From: Actinomadura hallensis
GTDB lineage: Bacteria > Actinomycetota > Actinomycetes > Streptosporangiales > Streptosporangiaceae
DNA length: 64,000 bases
Direction: 5' to 3'
Assembly: GCF_006716765.1 (NCBI RefSeq)
Contig: NZ_VFPO01000001.1
Location: 1 to 64,000 of the forward strand
This document shows, in pieces, positions 33,478 through 42,000 of this stretch. The notes under the pieces are model-generated. The model was given only the letters and a program-made list of their open reading frames with translations. It searched no databases and was not told where the DNA came from. The position numbers were made by a program, and so were the translations under genes. Positions within the stretch are counted from its first letter, which is position 1. Each line of letters opens with the position of its first letter.

Positions 33478-33527
33478 GCCGCACCACCCCGCGTCAGGAC
33501 GCCGCCTGTTTCCAGCTGCATGGCCAT
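33474..33527 (-). CDS. 17-codon leader ORF coupled to the hydantoinase gene
   Basis: Begins at ATG 33527, six bases after a perfect GGAGG (33534-33538), and encodes MAMQLETGGVLTRGGAA. Its TGA overlaps the hydantoinase ATG (ATGA, 33474-33477). No homology is claimed. The strong ribosome site belongs to this ORF, so hydantoinase translation is probably coupled to it. Confidence 0.5.
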   Translation of the reverse strand: MAMQLETGGVLTRGGAA

Positions 33528-33668
33528 GGCCAACCTCCAAAACGTGGGCGGGCGCGTGAAGCGCCGCCTCCCTGACCGAGCGCGGCGAGAGTCGTCGTCC
33601 CGCCGCCGGAAGGACCTTCTGTTCGTGCTCGCCGCCGGTGGACCGGGCGGGCCGCCCGGCCGCCCGGC

Positions 33669-34445
33669 TCACGCTCGCGAGTGAGTACTGCCGAGTTCCC
33701 GGGTCATGGCCGCCGCGGTCCGCGCGAGCGCCCCGGCCATCGCCGAGCCGGCGCCCGGCGGGACGGTGACGGTCGTGCCGACGATCGCGATGGCCGCCGT
33801 GATGCCCGACTCCTCGAACACCGGCGCCGCGATCGTCCGCACGCCGGTCGCCTGGGGCGTGTTCGTCGCGAGGCGTCTGGCCCTGATCTCCTCCAGTTCC
33901 GCGCGCAGCTCGCGCGACCTGCGCAGCCGTGCCGACAGCCCGGGGACGTCCTCGAGGTCGAGGAACGCGCAGAACAGCCGGCCCTGGGCGGACTCCAGCG
34001 ACAGCCGCGAGCCCGCCCGGATGCTGATCCGGACCAGCCTGTTGGCGTTGTCGTCGACCCGCACCACGATGGGGCCCTCGCCGTCCCAGACACTCAGCAC
34101 CACCGTCTCGTTCACCGTGCGGACCAGCTCCTCCAGGAAGGGGCCGGACGCGCCGATGATCGGATGTCCCGCGCGCACCGCCGCCGCCAGCGTGAGGACC
34201 TGCGGGCCGAGCGAGTACAACCCGGCCACCGGGTCGAAGCGCAGCAGGTCCGCCTCCCGCAGCGCCTTGGTGTAGCGGTGCGCGGTCGGTTTGCTGACGC
34301 CGAGCCGCGCCGTGATCTCCCCGAGGGTGAGGCGCGGGCGGCCCACCGTGAAGGCGTTCAGGACGGTGGCGGCGCGCTGCACCGACTGGATGACGGGGGC
34401 CGTGTCACCGGGCGGCCCCGGGCGGGACCCGTTCACGCGCGACAC
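33669..34445 (-). CDS. IclR-family transcriptional regulator
   Basis: 258 residues. The N-terminal winged helix, about 18-80, reads VIQSVQRAATVLNAF, LTLGEITARLGVSKPTAHRYTKALREADLLR. The C-terminal IclR effector domain follows (GHPIIGASGPFLEELVRTVNETVVLSVW, VRTIAAPVFEESGITAAIAIVG). Start taken at GTG 34445; an in-frame GTG three codons later is an alternative. Sits between the importer genes and the hydantoinase, so it probably senses the imported ring compound and controls this cluster. 190 bases to the hydantoinase gene may contain its operator. Confidence 0.9.
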   Translation of the reverse strand: MSRVNGSRPGPPGDTAPVIQSVQRAATVLNAFTVGRPRLTLGEITARLGVSKPTAHRYTKALREADLLRFDPVAGLYSLGPQVLTLAAAVRAGHPIIGASGPFLEELVRTVNETVVLSVWDGEGPIVVRVDDNANRLVRISIRAGSRLSLESAQGRLFCAFLDLEDVPGLSARLRRSRELRAELEEIRARRLATNTPQATGVRTIAAPVFEESGITAAIAIVGTTVTVPPGAGSAMAGALARTAAAMTRELGSTHSRA

Positions 34446-34550
34446 CGCTCACCCGCTTTCGCTCCGTCCGCCGGCTCATCCGCTCTCGCTTCGCCGAGGG
34501 GGCGCCGCCGGCGTTCGCGGGCGGCGCCCCGCTCCGCCGTGTGCCGTGCC

Positions 34551-35582
34551 CTACCTGCGGGAGTACTCCGGCACGAGCTTCTCCACGTCCGGAAGCTTGT
34601 CGGTCTGCTTCTGGTCGACGAGGATCTGCGCCATCTGCTTCATGGCGTCCATCGGGACGTCCGCGAAGTACGGGTTCTCGGGGTCCTTCGCCAGCTTCTC
34701 GGCGTCCTGGCCGCAGTGCTCGGCCTCGATCTCGTACTTCTCGTCCTGGTTGGCCTCGTCGTTGATCGCGGTGTTCGCCTCCTTGAGCGACTCCACGAAC
34801 TTCTTCATCGACTCGGTGTTCTCGTCGACGTAGTCGGCGGTCCCGACGTAGCCGGCGAACACCAGGTGCTTGTCCTTGCCGACCTTCATGTAGGGGTCGC
34901 CGATGCTGCGGACCCCCTCGGTGTTCGAGTACTGCTCGGGCGCCTGGGAGGCGTCGACCTTGCCCGACGCCACGGCCGGGGCCAGCTCGGCGAAGGGCAG
35001 CGCGACGAACTTGACCTTCGAGGGGTCCCCGCCCGCGTCGGTCACGAACTGCTGGACGATGATCTGGTTGATCCCGCCGAGCTCGTTGACGGCGACGGTC
35101 TTGCCGTGCAGGTCCTTGCCGTCCTCGATGGACGAGTCCTCCTTGACGAGGATCGCGTTGGAGGGCGTCTCGCCCTCCTTCGGCGTCCCGTACGCGGTCG
35201 CGACCCATCTCAGGTCGACGCCGCTGTTCATCGCGAGCATCGTCGAGAACGGGTTGGTGAACGCGAGGTTCGCCGACCCGCCCTGCACGGCCGCGATGCC
35301 CGCCGCGCCGCCGCCGGCCTTCACGAGCTCGACGTTCAGCCCGTTCTTCTCGAAGATGCCCTTCTTCTGCGCCCACAGGACGGAGATCTCGTTGCAGAGG
35401 CTCAGCGTGGTGACCTTCACCGTGGTGGGGCCTCCGTCCCCGCCGGACGCCGCTCCGGGCGACCCGCAGGCGGACGCGGCGAGCACGGTCGCGGCGCCGG
35501 CGGCGAACAGGCGCGCCGCCATGGAGCGCCGGGACGGGCGGGTGCGGCCGCGGGCCGGCGGAGTAGATGCTGTCGTTGGCAT
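34551..35582 (-). CDS. NitT/TauT-type ABC substrate-binding lipoprotein
   Basis: 343 residues. The N-terminus is long and Arg-rich, then a hydrophobic segment ends in the lipobox LAASACGSP. NMT1/SsuA-like fold: LWAQKKGIFEKNGLNVELVKAGGGAAGIAAVQGGSANLAF. Related proteins bind sulfonates, nitrate, thiamine precursors or pyrimidine compounds. ATG 35582 is preceded by GAGGAG 6 bases upstream. The product would deliver the substrate to the two permeases encoded upstream in the same direction. Confidence 0.9.
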   Translation of the reverse strand: MPTTASTPPARGRTRPSRRSMAARLFAAGAATVLAASACGSPGAASGGDGGPTTVKVTTLSLCNEISVLWAQKKGIFEKNGLNVELVKAGGGAAGIAAVQGGSANLAFTNPFSTMLAMNSGVDLRWVATAYGTPKEGETPSNAILVKEDSSIEDGKDLHGKTVAVNELGGINQIIVQQFVTDAGGDPSKVKFVALPFAELAPAVASGKVDASQAPEQYSNTEGVRSIGDPYMKVGKDKHLVFAGYVGTADYVDENTESMKKFVESLKEANTAINDEANQDEKYEIEAEHCGQDAEKLAKDPENPYFADVPMDAMKQMAQILVDQKQTDKLPDVEKLVPEYSRR

Positions 35583-35734
35583 GCCCAACTCCTCAAGGGT
35601 TCGGATGGGGGTACCGGGCCGGCGCGCAGGGACCGGCACGGCGTAACGGATCAGGACTGTCTCCGCAGATCGCGCCGGGTCCCGGCGCGATCCGCGCGTT
35701 GATGTTCTTCAGGTGGTCCGGTGGTTCCGGTGGG

Positions 35735-36640
35735 TCAGGAGGCGTCGGCCCGCTTGCGCGACTCCCGATGCCACCGCAGGACGCGCGCCTCGACGAGCGC
35801 GAACAGGAGGTTCAGTACCAGGCCGACCACCGCGATCAGCAGCACGCCGCTCCACATGTCGACGTACCGGAACTGGCGCGACGCGAGGACGATGTAGTAG
35901 CCGATGCCGTCGGTCGCCGCGAAGAGCTCCGAGACGACCATCAGGATCAGGCCGATCCCCAGGCTGACCCGCAGCCCGCTGATGATCTGCGGGCTGGCCC
36001 CGGGCAGCAGCACCATGAAGAAGTAGCGGAGCCTGCCCATGCGCATGCTGCGCGCCGTCATGATGACGGTGCGGTCGATGCCCTGGACCCCGTCCATGGT
36101 GTTGATCAGGATCGGGAACACCGTGCCGACGACGATCAGCGAGACGTTCATCTCGTCGGTGATGCCGAAGACGACCACGGCGAGCGGGAGCAGCGCCGTC
36201 GCCGGGATCGACATCCCGAACCGGATCATCGGGTTGAACACCGCCGCGGCCCGCGGGGAGATCCCGAGGGCGATCCCCGCGCAGAGCCCGACGACCACCG
36301 AGATCAGCCAGCCCTGCCCGGCGCGCGCGAGGCTGGAGCCGAGGTCGGTCGTGAACTGCTCGGTGACGAAGCCGCGCGAGGGGTCGGCCGCGAACCAGTT
36401 GGTGAAGAACGCGCCCGCCGACTCGGTGAACGTCGGGAAGTACGGCGACTGGTAGAGCCGCGACACCACCTCCCAGGCCACGAGCAGCAGCGCGACCATC
36501 CACGAGTAGGCCAGCGCCCGGCCCACCGACGTCCCCGCGGCGGACGCGGCCCGGCCCAGGCCCGCCAGCGGGGCCCGTCCACGGTCGCCGGCCGGCGCCG
36601 CGGCCGTCGCTTTCGGGGTCGCACTCGTCGTCTCGGTCAT
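35735..36640 (-). CDS. NitT/TauT-type ABC permease
   Basis: 301 residues with about six membrane helices. The EAA motif region reads TARSMRMGRLRYFFMVLLPGASPQIISGLRVSLGIGLILMVVSEL. ATG 36640 overlaps the first permease stop by ATGA. Pairs with the neighbouring permease as a heterodimer, or each forms its own dimer. A C-terminal basic tail (LRWHRESRKRADAS) follows the last helix. Confidence 0.91.
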   Translation of the reverse strand: MTETTSATPKATAAAPAGDRGRAPLAGLGRAASAAGTSVGRALAYSWMVALLLVAWEVVSRLYQSPYFPTFTESAGAFFTNWFAADPSRGFVTEQFTTDLGSSLARAGQGWLISVVVGLCAGIALGISPRAAAVFNPMIRFGMSIPATALLPLAVVVFGITDEMNVSLIVVGTVFPILINTMDGVQGIDRTVIMTARSMRMGRLRYFFMVLLPGASPQIISGLRVSLGIGLILMVVSELFAATDGIGYYIVLASRQFRYVDMWSGVLLIAVVGLVLNLLFALVEARVLRWHRESRKRADAS

Positions 36641-37485
36641 GACCGCCCCTGTTCCGCCGAGCGCCGCGTCCACGGGAGGCTGCGCCGCTCGATCGCCGCC
36701 AGCGAGGTGTAGAGGATGTAGCCGAGAACGCCCGTGAGGATGATCCCGGCGTAGACGAAGTCGGGCCGCGGGATCCCCTGGTACTTCACGATGACGGTTC
36801 CGATGCCGTAGCTCGCGCCCAGCAGCTCGACACTGACGATCACGATCAGGGCGATGCCGCTGGCCACCCGGATGCCGGTGACGATCGACGGCAGCGCCGA
36901 CGGGAGCACCACGCGGCGGAGCGTCTGCATCCGGGTCCAGCGCAGGCTGCGCGCGACCGTGAGCAGCTGGGGCTCGGTGTTGTGGACGCCGTAGACGGTG
37001 TTCAGCAGCACCGGCCCGAAGATCGCGAAGACCGCCAGGGCGAGCTTCATCGTGAGGCCGAGCCCGAACAGCAGCACCGACGCGGGGATGAACACCGTGG
37101 CGGGCACCGACCGCAGGGCGTGCACCACCGTGACCGTCGGGCGGTACAGCGCGGCCACGGTGCCGAGCACGATCCCGAGCGGCACCGCGACGGCGACGGT
37201 GACGGCCATCGACAGCAGCCACGTCCAGACGGTGTCGAGCACCTGGAGCTGGAAGTCGGTGCTCACCAGCAGGTCCTTGACGCGCGCCGCGACCGTCATG
37301 GGGGCCGGCAGGGACTCGCGCGCCACGAGCTCGAGGGCGCTGGCGGCCTGCCACGCGGCGACCACGACGGCCACGCCGAGCGCGCCGAGCGCCAGGGGCG
37401 AGCGCAGCGCCCGGGAGAGCGCCGCGGCCGGGCCGGCCGCGGCCCCCACCGTGCCGGGGGCGTGGTCGACGGTCTCAGCGGACAT
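36637..37485 (-). CDS. NitT/TauT-type ABC permease
   Basis: 282 residues, about six helices. The EAA region reads VARSLRWTRMQTLRRVVLPSALPSIVTGIRVASGIALIVIVSVELLGAS. Start chosen at ATG 37485 with GAGGTGACGG upstream; an in-frame extension to 37563 lacks a ribosome site. Two different permease chains suggest a heterodimeric channel. Confidence 0.9.
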   Translation of the reverse strand: MSAETVDHAPGTVGAAAGPAAALSRALRSPLALGALGVAVVVAAWQAASALELVARESLPAPMTVAARVKDLLVSTDFQLQVLDTVWTWLLSMAVTVAVAVPLGIVLGTVAALYRPTVTVVHALRSVPATVFIPASVLLFGLGLTMKLALAVFAIFGPVLLNTVYGVHNTEPQLLTVARSLRWTRMQTLRRVVLPSALPSIVTGIRVASGIALIVIVSVELLGASYGIGTVIVKYQGIPRPDFVYAGIILTGVLGYILYTSLAAIERRSLPWTRRSAEQGRS

Positions 37486-37825
37486 CGCCGTCACCTCGCC
37501 GAACGGTTCGTGAGGAAGGATGCACGCCGCCTCCACCTTGGCTCGGAAACCCGTCCCCCTCATCTCGGAGAACGTAATGGCGTTTCGAGTGACGGTATGG
37601 CGGTCGTCTTTGTCGTGTCAAGGGTCACCGCTCAGGGAATTGTTCGGTCCTCCAATGCGGCTATTGGAGGCGACGTCAATTCTCGGCGACCGGGAAATGG
37701 GCAGGCGAAAGGGCGCCGGTCGAGCGCCCCGGAGAACGCTCGCCGACGTCGCCGTTCATGAAAATTCTTGCTGTCTCCGCGGCCGGAAAGCCCGGAGAGA
37801 ATTCACGCCTTTCGGAGCGGCTGTG
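37486..37825. other. 340-base gap inside the importer gene group
   Basis: No gene. Noticeably richer in A/T than its neighbours. Contains one 8-base hairpin (37649-37670). Could hold a secondary promoter for the permease genes, or be a remnant of a lost gene. Confidence 0.5.
37649..37670. terminator. small hairpin after the ABC ATPase gene
   Basis: Perfect CCTCCAAT (37649-37656) / ATTGGAGG (37663-37670), six-base loop. No T-run; could be an attenuator of read-through into the permease genes. Confidence 0.4.
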
Positions 37826-38659
37826 CTATGCGGCCTGCATGTCCTTCATGACCAGCCGGAACACCTCCGCCCGGATCTTGCTGTAGTCCGGGTTCTCCTT
37901 GGTCTTGAACTGGTCGCGGGGCCGGGGCAGCGGCACTTCCAGTTCGGTGACGACGCTGGACGGGCTGCTGGACAGCACGACGATCCGGTCGGAGAGATAG
38001 ACGGCCTCGTCGATGTCATGGGTGACGAAGAGGATCGTCTTGTTGTACTCCTCCCAGACGCGCAGCAGCAGATCTTCCAAACCGGTTCGGGTCTGGGCGT
38101 CGACCGAGGCGAACGGCTCGTCCATGAGGAGGACCTTGGGGTGCGAGATGAGCGCGCGGGCGATCGCCACGCGCTGCTGCATGCCGCCCGAAAGCTGCCA
38201 GGGGTAGCGGCTCGCGACGGACGGATCGAGCCCGACCTGCTTGAGCATCGTCGCCACGTCGCGCTTGATCTCGGCCTTGGGCCTGCGCTCCGACTTCAGC
38301 GGCAGGCCGACGTTGCTCTCGACGCTCAGCCAGGGGAACAGGGACCTGCTGTAGTCCTGGAACACCACCGACAGGCCCTCCGGCGGCCCGGTGACCGGGC
38401 TCCCGCCGAGCTCCACCTCCCCGGCGGTGGGCGGGAGGAGGCCGGCGATGCAGCTCAGCAGCGTCGTCTTCCCGCAGCCCGACGGGCCGACGATCGAGAC
38501 GAACTCGCCTTCGTGCAGCGTGAAGGACACCTGCTCGATCGCTCGCACGGCGCCCTTCTTGTTCGGATAGGACTTCGCGAGACCGTCCACCGCGAGCATC
38601 GGGGTCTTCGCGGGCTTCGTTTCGCCTGCCCGAGACTGGGGCGTCGAGTCAGGTTTCAT
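37826..38659 (-). CDS. NitT/TauT-type ABC ATPase (SsuB/TauB-like)
   Basis: 277 residues. Walker A GPSGCGKTTLL (about 60), Q-loop VFQDYSRSLFPWLSVESNV, signature LSGGMQQRVAIARAL, Walker B KVLLMDEPFASVDAQTR, and H-loop FVTHDIDEAVYLSDRI. First gene of the twelve-gene minus-strand cluster. Its ATG 38659 follows GAGGGAGA, and a good promoter lies 30-60 bases upstream. Confidence 0.93.
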   Translation of the reverse strand: MKPDSTPQSRAGETKPAKTPMLAVDGLAKSYPNKKGAVRAIEQVSFTLHEGEFVSIVGPSGCGKTTLLSCIAGLLPPTAGEVELGGSPVTGPPEGLSVVFQDYSRSLFPWLSVESNVGLPLKSERRPKAEIKRDVATMLKQVGLDPSVASRYPWQLSGGMQQRVAIARALISHPKVLLMDEPFASVDAQTRTGLEDLLLRVWEEYNKTILFVTHDIDEAVYLSDRIVVLSSSPSSVVTELEVPLPRPRDQFKTKENPDYSKIRAEVFRLVMKDMQAA

Positions 38660-38687
38660 GGCGTTCTCCCTCGCACCGGGTTTCCGA

Positions 38688-38717
38688 GTTATACAATGCG
38701 AGATGCCGTCTCGTCAA
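38688..38717 (-). promoter_or_regulatory. promoter with inverted-repeat operator in the spacer
   Basis: On the minus strand, TTGACG (38717-38712), an 18-base spacer, and TATAAC (38693-38688). The spacer contains the perfect inverted repeat CGAGA-CGGCA-TCTCG (38699-38713), well placed for a repressor. It lies 29 bases before the ABC ATPase start and is the only clear promoter seen ahead of the heterocycle cluster. Confidence 0.6.
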
Positions 38718-38937
38718 GTGTGAATGCCCAGGTGAGAGGCCATTTTTCGGGGGAGAACCGGCGTGACCGGCCCGCCGCTCCGGCGGCCCCCGCCCACCCC
38801 TCCGGAAAACGCCGCCGGACGCCGGAAACCGCCCCCCGCCTGCGGAAACCCACGCCGCCCGATCGTCCCGGCGTTTCTTGTCCCGCTTCGGGGATAGGGA
38901 GCGGACGAATGGAGTCTTTGTCCAGGGGAGGACCGCG

Positions 38938-39867
38938 ATGAGCACGCTGCAACGGACGATGCACCGGATCGAGGAGACGGAGGAGCTCGACAGGTTCGCG
39001 CGGCCGCTGAGCTCGGCCGGCCAGAAGGCGGTGCGGCCGCGCCTCATCCGCAACCTGCTCAGCGGGACCTACATCGGCCACCCCGCCCACCCCCCGCTCA
39101 CCGACGTCCCGATCGGCGCGTGGAGCATGTCCGCCATGCTGGACGCCATGGGGGGACCCGAGTCCGAACCGGCGGCCGACCTGCTGGTGAAGATCGGCCT
39201 GATCTCCGCCCTGCCCGCCGCCCTCACCGGGCTGAACGACTGGTCCGATACCATCGGGAAGGACAGGCGGATCGGGTACGTCCACGCCCTGGCCAACAGT
39301 GCCTCCCTCACCCTGTACGCGGCGTCCGCCGCCGCCCGCGCCCGAGGTAAGCGCGGCATGGGCAAGGCCCTCGGCTTCGCCGGGCTCGGGATGCTGGCGG
39401 TCGGCGGCTACCTCGGCGGCCACCTGGCGTACGCCAAGGGCGTCAACGTCAACCGCACCGCGTGGCAGCAGGAGCCCGAGGACTGGACCCCGGTCCTGGC
39501 GGACGAGCAGCTGGGCGAAGGCGAGCACCGCACCGCGGATGCGAACGGCGTGGAGATCCTGCTCTACCGCAAGGACGGAAAGGTGTACGCCATCGCCGCG
39601 ACCTGCAGCCACATGGGCGGCCCCCTGGGCGAGGGCGCGATCTCCGACGACTGCGTCACCTGCCCGTGGCACGGCAGCACGTTCCGCTTCGCCGACGGCG
39701 GCATCGAGCACGGCCCGGCCAGCAGCCCGCAGCCCTGCTACGAGACGCGCATCAAGGACGGGCGCATCGAGCTCCGCATCCCGCCGCCGGAGATCATGAC
39801 GAAGGAGGACGCCGAGCGCGCCCGCATGGGCGACGCAACCCCCCTGGTACGCGCCCCGAGCACCTGA
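38938..39867 (+). CDS. DUF2231 membrane domain fused to Rieske 2Fe-2S domain
   Basis: 309 residues. Residues about 1-175 are a DUF2231 module (GHPAHPPLTDVPIGAWSMSAMLDAMGG, then helices LLVKIGLISALPAALTGL, SLTLYAASAAARA, GLGMLAVGGYLGGHLAYAKGV). Residues about 185-290 are a Rieske domain with CSHMGG (about 222) and CPWHGS (about 241), the two His and two Cys cluster ligands. ATG 38938 is preceded by GGGAGG; an in-frame ATG upstream is less likely. Probably membrane-anchored electron transfer; partner unknown. Confidence 0.91.
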   Translation: MSTLQRTMHRIEETEELDRFARPLSSAGQKAVRPRLIRNLLSGTYIGHPAHPPLTDVPIGAWSMSAMLDAMGGPESEPAADLLVKIGLISALPAALTGLNDWSDTIGKDRRIGYVHALANSASLTLYAASAAARARGKRGMGKALGFAGLGMLAVGGYLGGHLAYAKGVNVNRTAWQQEPEDWTPVLADEQLGEGEHRTADANGVEILLYRKDGKVYAIAATCSHMGGPLGEGAISDDCVTCPWHGSTFRFADGGIEHGPASSPQPCYETRIKDGRIELRIPPPEIMTKEDAERARMGDATPLVRAPST

Positions 39868-39928
39868 GCCCGGACCCAGCCCCGCCTGACCGCGGCCACA
39901 AGGCCGGCGGCCCGCCGCCGAGGACGCC

Positions 39929-39953
39929 CCTGCCCGTGTTCCGGACGGGCAGG
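39929..39953 (+). terminator. hairpin after the Rieske gene
   Basis: CCTGCCCGT (39929-39937) / ACGGGCAGG (39945-39953), perfect 9-base stem with a seven-base loop, about 60 bases past the stop. Confidence 0.55.
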
Positions 39954-40063
39954 TGACGCTCCGGCGTGAGGTGGGGCGTGTCTTCGATTTCCGGACTGTC
40001 GGGTTCTTGTGGGATCGTCGCCGTCGCAGAGGGATGTGACCGCGACCCCCCGAGGAGCCCACG

Positions 40064-41938
40064 GTGCAGCGCGAGGAGGCGGCAGGGCCCGGGCCGGCCC
40101 AGGCCGGACACCTGACGGACGAGGAGATGGCGGGCCGGTACACCGGCCGCATCCTCATGCCCGGCGACGTCCTGGAGGCCATCGAGCGGCGGGAGCCGCC
40201 GTCCCGTCCGGAGCGGGGCCTGGAGGTCCGCCACGACCCCAGCGACTTCGGGGACCTCGGCACCGCCGACCGGCCCGGCGAGGAGGGCGAGGAGATCGCC
40301 GGCGCGGCGCACGCCGCGCCGCCTTCGCTGGCCCGCTCCAGCGTCATCATGGCGATCGGGACGGTGGTGTCCCGCGCGACGGGCTTCATCCGGACGGCGG
40401 CGATCGTCGCCGCGCTCGGCACCGGCCTGCTCGGCGACGCCTACCAGACCGCCAACATGGTGCCGTTCGTCGTGTACGACCTGCTCATCGGCGGCCTGCT
40501 GGCGAGCGTGTTCGTGCCGTTCCTCGTGAAGCGCCGCCAGCAGGACCCGGACGGCGGGGTCGCGACCGAGCAGCGCTTCATGACGGTGACGCTGCTCGCC
40601 CTCGCCGCCATCACGTTCGTCGCGGTGCTCGGCGCGGAGGTCCTCATCTCCGTGTACGCCGGCGAATGGACCGGCAACCAGCGCGACGTGGCGGTCACCC
40701 TCACCCGGTTCCTGCTGCTGCAGATCTTCTTCATCGGCGCGAGCGGCGTCGTCAGCTCCATGCTGAACAGCCGCCAGCGGTTCGGGGCGCCGATGTGGGC
40801 GCCGGTCGTCAACAACCTGACGATCATCGCGATGGCCCTGCTGTTCCTGCGGATCGCCGGGCCCGGCCGCACCCCCGACGACATCACCGACGGCCAGGTC
40901 GCGCTCCTCGGGCTCGGCGCGACGGCCGGGCAGACGCTCCAGGCGCTCATCCTGGCGCTGTCGCTGTGGCGCGCCGGTTTCCGGTGGCGGCCCCGCCTCG
41001 GGCTGCGGGGCTCCGGGTTCGGCGAGGCGGTGCGCAACGCGGGCTGGATGATGGTGTACGCGGTCGTCGCGCAGATCAGCCTGCTGGTCAGCACCAACGT
41101 CGCGACCCGCGCGGGCGCCCGCGTCGCCGAGGCCGGCCTGGACACCGGCGCGGGGATCACCGCGTACAAGAACGCCTTCGTCATCTTCCAGCTGCCGTAC
41201 GCCATCATCGCGGTCTCGGTGATCACGGCGCTGCTGCCGAAGATGAGCGGCCACGTCGCGGAGGGCCGCAAGGACCTGGTGCGCCTCGACTTCTCCCGCG
41301 GGGTGCGGCTGGCGTCGGTGCTGCTCGTCCCCGCGTCGGTCGCGATGGTGGTGTTCGCGGTGCCGCTGGCGGTCGTGCTGTACGCGCGGGGCAGCGCCTC
41401 GGTGGACGACGCGCACGTCATCGGCTACGTGCTGATGATGTTCGCGGTGTCGCTCATGCCGTTCACGCTCTTCCAGCTCATGCTGCGGGTCTTCTACTCG
41501 CTGGGCGACACCCGCACCCCGGGGCTGGTCGCCCTCGCCCCCGTCGTCATTCACGGCGTCTCCGGTTTCGCGGTCCTGAACCTGGCGCCGCCGGAGCACA
41601 TCGTCATCTACCTGCCGATCGGGCACGGCCTCTACTACGTGGTCGGGTTCCTGATCGCCGGGCAGATCCTGCGGAAGCGCCTGCACGGCCTGGACGGGCG
41701 CCGCATCAGCCGCACCCTCGTCCTGCTCCACCTGGCGGCCCTTCCGGGCGCCGCGGCGGGCGGTGCGCTGGCGTGGCTGCTCGGCGGCTTCACCGGCGGC
41801 GCCCTGCCCGCGCTGCTGTCGCTCCTGGCCGGTTCCGTGGTCGGCGGCGTGGTGTTCTTCGTCGCCGCCTATGCGCTCCGCATCGAAGAGGTCCGCGTCT
41901 TCCTGGAGACGGCCCGCGCGAAGGCCCTGCGCCGTTAG
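40064..41938 (+). CDS. murJ: MurJ/MviN lipid II flippase
   Basis: 624 residues. A charged cytoplasmic N-terminal tail of about 90 residues is followed by about 14 membrane helices. MVN motifs: SSVIMAIGTVVSRATGFIRTAAIVAALG, DAYQTANMVPFVVYDLLIGGLLASVFVPFLV, LRVFYSLGDTRTPG. Flips lipid-linked peptidoglycan precursor to the outer face. GTG 40064 is preceded by GAGGAG. The usual murJ neighbours (parB/trxA/sigM region) are not present here, so this may be a second MurJ paralogue. Confidence 0.92.
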   Translation: MQREEAAGPGPAQAGHLTDEEMAGRYTGRILMPGDVLEAIERREPPSRPERGLEVRHDPSDFGDLGTADRPGEEGEEIAGAAHAAPPSLARSSVIMAIGTVVSRATGFIRTAAIVAALGTGLLGDAYQTANMVPFVVYDLLIGGLLASVFVPFLVKRRQQDPDGGVATEQRFMTVTLLALAAITFVAVLGAEVLISVYAGEWTGNQRDVAVTLTRFLLLQIFFIGASGVVSSMLNSRQRFGAPMWAPVVNNLTIIAMALLFLRIAGPGRTPDDITDGQVALLGLGATAGQTLQALILALSLWRAGFRWRPRLGLRGSGFGEAVRNAGWMMVYAVVAQISLLVSTNVATRAGARVAEAGLDTGAGITAYKNAFVIFQLPYAIIAVSVITALLPKMSGHVAEGRKDLVRLDFSRGVRLASVLLVPASVAMVVFAVPLAVVLYARGSASVDDAHVIGYVLMMFAVSLMPFTLFQLMLRVFYSLGDTRTPGLVALAPVVIHGVSGFAVLNLAPPEHIVIYLPIGHGLYYVVGFLIAGQILRKRLHGLDGRRISRTLVLLHLAALPGAAAGGALAWLLGGFTGGALPALLSLLAGSVVGGVVFFVAAYALRIEEVRVFLETARAKALRR

Positions 41939-41975
41939 GGGCCGGTCACACCGCCTATAGCCCGCCCCAATTGTT

Positions 41976-41998
41976 GCTGATCGCTGCACATGATCAGC
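41976..41998 (+). terminator. hairpin after murJ
   Basis: GCTGATC (41976-41982) / GATCAGC (41992-41998), perfect 7-base stem, nine-base loop, 38 bases beyond the murJ stop and just before the next start. Confidence 0.45.
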
Positions 41999-42000
41999 TT

